In this document: piece by piece, positions 60,901 to 64,000 of the stretch
Layout of the letters: each line of letters opens with the position of its first letter
How positions within the stretch are numbered: position 1 is the stretch's first letter
NCBI GenBank assembly: GCA_014155875.1
Contig: JACEFZ010001417.1
Span: 62,001 to 126,000 of the forward strand
Source: Cepaea nemoralis
Taxonomy: Eukaryota; Mollusca; Gastropoda; Stylommatophora; Helicidae
Length of the DNA: 64,000 bases
Direction of reading: 5' to 3'
The notes under the pieces: model-generated
Told to the model about the DNA's origin: nothing
What the model saw: the letters and a program-made list of their open reading frames with translations, nothing else
The model's database searches: none
Made by a program: the position numbers and the translations under genes

Positions 60901-61540
60901 CCCTCAATTCCCTCTTCTTTCTCTCCTCTCTCCCCTCCCTTCCTCTCTCTCTCTCTTCTTCTCTACTTTTACATCTGTCACACTAGGATGCATTTAGCTT
61001 TTTATATTGAGTTCGTGAAAGCTTCCAAATAGCTGTGCGTTAATGTGCGTATGGAGTGACCAGAAATGATACCACAATTTAGTCATCATGTGACATTTTT
61101 AAGGATCTGTTCAGCTGTCTGTGTAGTTTGTTTACACGTACACATGGGTGACAGACCCGCTTTGAGTCTTCGTGAAAGATTGTCTACTATGCTGTTTACT
61201 GTTCAGAGACGGAACATGATTACCTTTTTGCACTATGAAAATAGTTGTCAGTGTCTCTGTAGTGGGCTTTCTTCTTAACGACCAAGATGTTGGTCCTCTT
61301 TTCATTGAAGTTTATAGATTGATTCGTATGCACGTATGTTGTCCCCTAATTTGACAACGTGTTTGCTCTCACGTTTCTTGTTATATCAAAATATGTCAGT
61401 TTCCACCGCAATATTACTCTTCTGTTGGTATTCAATGCGTTTAGTGTTTTTTTTTTTTTTTTGCTTCAATGCAAGTTGTTTGTCACGGCTGAGGGCTTGC
61501 GGAATTAAAAATTCATCACTTTAGGGCCTGAAATTCGACT
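58000..61540. other. Unassigned sequence
   Basis: No gene, domain or full element is recognised. Short stretches near 59,270-59,370 and 59,400-59,490 (GGCAAACT ... GCGACGTCCTGCGAAGG) resemble the body/tail of S1 SINEs. GAGTTCAAATC near 59,876 resembles a box B and may mark another decayed SINE. TC-rich sequence lies at 60,790-60,965. Confidence 0.35.
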
Positions 61541-61579
61541 GAATAGTTGGAGCAAAATATCCCAGTAAGCGTGCACGTG

Positions 61580-61612
61580 GATTAAGGTCTGAGATCTGCT
61601 CAGACCTTAATC
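61580..61612. other. Perfect 14-bp stem hairpin
   Basis: GATTAAGGTCTGAG at 61,580-61,593 and its exact reverse complement CTCAGACCTTAATC at 61,599-61,612 enclose a 5-base loop. It lies about 90 bp beyond the 3' end of the transposase relic, outside any gene. Confidence 0.85.
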
Positions 61613-61689
61613 TGTGTCGGACGATTCCAGTAAGTTGATGACTGCTCTCGTTTGCATAACATTCAATCCATCCTTTCTCCAATAGCCCT

Positions 61690-63060
61690 CTTCCTCTTTC
61701 AACACATGGTCCTCACATTTTTCCAGTAACTTTTATCAATATTTAATAGCGCGGACTGGATTAGTATCTTTACGTCAGACAATTTGAATATAATATTGTC
61801 AGCCACCTGTCCTTTCATTTTAGCCCACACAAGTTCTATAGGGTTAAAATAAGAATGGTACGGCGGTCTCAAGCACCCATGACGATGCTCTTCTATCAAC
61901 TTGTCGATTTGATATTTCTTGCTTTCTGGCGTCTGTTTTACAAGGGACAACAATTCTAGATAGAAATACGTTTCTGGAAATGGTATGTTCTCCATTCGGA
62001 GCCATATCTTTATTGCTCCCTTTGTGCTCGATGCTGTGGGTATTTTGTCTTCTTAGGCAACAACATTGATATCATGAATTGTCCATAATTGGACACGACG
62101 GTCTATCTAGGGATGGAACCACAGTATTCTCGAGCCAATCTCTAAATACATTACCATTAATCTTATTATGATAATCCCTATTGTCTGTATGCTTTGATAC
62201 GAACACGAGCTCAGCATTCTGCTGTAAGCCATTATGCGCATTATCAGAATGGGCCATGACCAAAAGCTGTCCTATACTACTGGGCACATATCGCTTTAAC
62301 TGTCCGTCCACTGATTGCCATTCCTTATCACTTGTATGGTGCGCATTGATCCACATTTCATCCAAATACATTATGCCATAATTTTCTTTGCACATTTCCC
62401 ATATTTCACGTAGGTATCTGCTTCTCATAGCTCCTAAATGCGGTTTCTCGCAAAGAATATTTCTATATCCCTTGTACTTTCTAAAAGTGAAGATAATGTC
62501 CTTATAATTTTCCACAAAGTTGTTTTGGATAGCTCTATGTTATTGTTCTTTCTCAACCAAACCCTAAGTTTTCTTACAGTCACTGTTTCTTTGGCATCCA
62601 GCATTTTTATATTGCTGGATAATCCTGGATATAATATCCAAAATTTTTATAATTTTAGGAGTCTCCGTGGCGAAGTGGTCAAGCCTTTTGACTCGGGCTC
62701 CAAAGGTTGTGGGTTCGATTCCGGGCCGCATCCTTCGGTTCACGAGTTAAATTTTTCGGAGACTTCTGTGGGTCGTCGCTAGAGCTGCGGAGTTCGTGCT
62801 TTGTGCGATGCTTTCCGCGCTGCGGAAAGAGACCGAGCCATATGGGATAGAACCCGGTGCAATGAAGTCGACCCTGTCGACTTTTAAGCGACTTTTTAAA
62901 GCATTTTTATAATAGCTCGCCTTATGACATCTTTGTCAAAGCTGTCTACAATAACCTTTCTACCTACCGTTTGGTTATTGCGTGGTGGTTTAATTCCAGA
63001 TTCTTGCACCCATCGACGAAATGACCGTTTACTCAAACCCAATGCATGCACTGTTCTTTT
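61690..63060 (-). pseudogene. IS630/Tc1-mariner-like DDE transposase, broken
   Basis: Read leftwards. N-terminal helix-turn-helix-like LGLSKRSFRRWVQESGIKPP lies near 62,990-63,045, then DKDVIRRAI. After an inserted SINE come LDAKETVTVRKLRVWLR, then KYKGYRNILCEKPHLGAMRS and the first catalytic Asp in MYLDEMWINAHHTSD (about 62,330-62,380). HSDNAHNGLQ and VSKHTDNRDYHNKINGNVF follow, then the second Asp in CPIMDNS (62,075-62,100). A frameshift right after this Asp leads to KIPTASSTKGAIKIWLR and the third acidic residue in PPYHSYFNPIELVWAKMKG (about 61,815-61,875). Order and spacing fit the IS630/Tc1-mariner superfamily. With one frameshift plus the SINE it is inactive. Confidence 0.88.
62654..62902 (+). 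mobile_element. tRNA-derived SINE (family S2) inserted in the transposase
   Basis: Best-preserved S2 copy: GGAGTCTCCGTGGCGAAGTG with box A TGGCGAAGTGG, box B GTGGGTTCGATTCC at 62,709-62,722, and an end TGTCGACTTTTAAGCGAC. The direct repeat ATTTTTATAAT lies at 62,643-62,653 and 62,903-62,913. The head looks like a Leu/Ser-type tRNA. An ORF running through it is chance. Confidence 0.93.
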
Positions 63061-63289
63061 TTTCGGAATTTGTAATAGTATAAAACAGTTTCCTGCGATC
63101 AGCTTCTATACAAAAATATGTGTACAACTTCATAGCGATGCTTTGAAGTGTATACACAATTTCGCATTCAATCCCATTGTAAAATATTCACACATTTCAA
63201 TGTTAGCCATAAGTGGTATGATTTAAAAAAAAAAAAAATAATAATCAGGTTTCATGAAATAACCCACATTTGACGACACCTCTGAACAC

Positions 63290-63599
63290 TCCCAGTTTAA
63301 AAAGCGCGGGGTTCTTGGCATAAGTCCAATCCCGTGAAACACGTAGAATATTCAACACTGAACGCTGATTGTCTGGCTACGGTGTAAAACATTTAAAATT
63401 ATGAACTTAATCTCTGACCCGTAAATTATATACCGCATATAAACAAACATTGAAATCTGCTGTACAATCTCCAGAACAAAAATTGTTTTGTTGGGTGGAC
63501 ATGATGATAAGATTATATGCTAAATCTCATAGTTTTCCCTCAGTTGGTTACTGAGATATGGATTTTTATATGGAGGCAAACAAATGTGAATGCATTATA
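63290..63599 (-). mobile_element. 5' terminal region of the IS630/Tc1-like transposon
   Basis: The reverse complement aligns with the left half of the MITE at 36,484-36,745, including CCATATCTCAGTAACCAACT and TTTGTTTATATGCGGTATAT. It ends near TATAATGCATTC at 63,599. This marks the transposase-side end of the element; the other end near 61,550 is not recognisable. Confidence 0.7.
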
Positions 63600-63759
63600 G
63601 TACTGGTTCTTTATCTCCTAATCCACTAACATTCCAATCCCCAAATATCTCCTGGTTGTGTCGTACTTTCGATAGCTGCAATATTAAAAATCCAACGGCT
63701 GTTAGAAATCAATCGCAAATAGCAGGACTTTAGGCTGCTGCCCAGGCAAAATTGTTAAT

Positions 63760-64000
63760 AAAGAAAATATATCCTCAGATAGATAGAGCACGTTATCGTG
63801 GGTAGAATCTGTCTAGAGGAAGGTAGCATAAATTACACAAATGCACGATGAGGGCAGAATAACTTATCTTTCAGGTGTATAGCTAGGTGTGATACACTCC
63901 CATCGAAGAGGAACAAAGAAGAAGCAGTTTTATTTAATTTACTCATTGTATTTTTACAGCTTTACTGCAGTTCCATGAATTTCTCTTCTCATCCTCACCT
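63760..64000. repeat. Possible third, partial copy of duplicated sequence
   Basis: 63,785-63,880 weakly resembles 15,725-15,840 and 47,985-48,110 (GGGTAGAATCTGTCTAGAG and following). 63,925-63,995 resembles 37,040-37,110. The two matches come from different places, so this is either a mosaic or two old repeats. The window ends here. Confidence 0.35.

Noticed and set aside
60790..60965. TC-rich stretch as a promoter or splice signal
   Set aside because: No gene follows; similar pyrimidine-rich runs are common in the window.
62643..62913. Possible true tRNA gene in the S2 sequence
   Set aside because: Box A and box B are good, but the acceptor stem does not close as in a tRNA. The sequence continues into a body shared with two other copies and has a target duplication, so it is a SINE.

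Overview
The window is eukaryotic, and most likely from a gastropod mollusc (a heterobranch such as a sea slug is my best guess). The only recognisable host genes are intronless seven-transmembrane receptors of the rhodopsin-like type that form large chemosensory receptor families in gastropods such as Aplysia. Everything else is non-coding sequence, microsatellites and a dense graveyard of transposable elements: LINEs of RTE-like and I/Jockey-like kinds, tRNA-derived SINEs, a Penelope-like element, an IS630/Tc1-mariner transposon and a Ty3/gypsy LTR retrotransposon. No rRNA, ordinary tRNA, operon or CRISPR array was seen.

Layout. 1-3,900: LINE relics and a degenerate minisatellite. 4,028-5,035: intact chemosensory-type GPCR 1. 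5,400-9,420: LINE relics, including a long broken I/Jockey-like element. 9,870-23,710: block A of a segmental duplication, ending in receptor 2 (a frameshifted pseudogene, 16,415-17,433) and its downstream sequence. 24,638-34,141: a complete LTR retrotransposon with about 2-kb LTRs and a 5-bp target duplication. Its domain order is gag-protease-integrase-RT-RNase H, and a 5'-truncated LINE has inserted inside its integrase. 36,484-36,980: a MITE. 37,970-52,270: block B of the duplication, carrying receptor 3 (intact, 48,537-49,553) and a 2.8-kb GA/TC-rich inverted-repeat insertion. 53,080-57,700: LINE relics, SINEs and a 74-bp minisatellite. 58,000-61,500: little recognisable. 61,690-63,599: a decayed IS630/Tc1-like transposase with a SINE inserted in it.

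The main theme is a receptor cassette (about 14 kb) that has been copied and then decorated separately in each copy. Because blocks A and B still align in many places, one block often shows the empty site of an insertion in the other. Several insertions have clear target-site duplications, which gives a relative chronology. Receptor 2 has decayed while receptor 3 stays open.

All homology statements come from reading the sequence by eye; no alignment or database search was run. Boundaries given as round numbers are approximate, while target-site duplications and LTR ends were read base by base.
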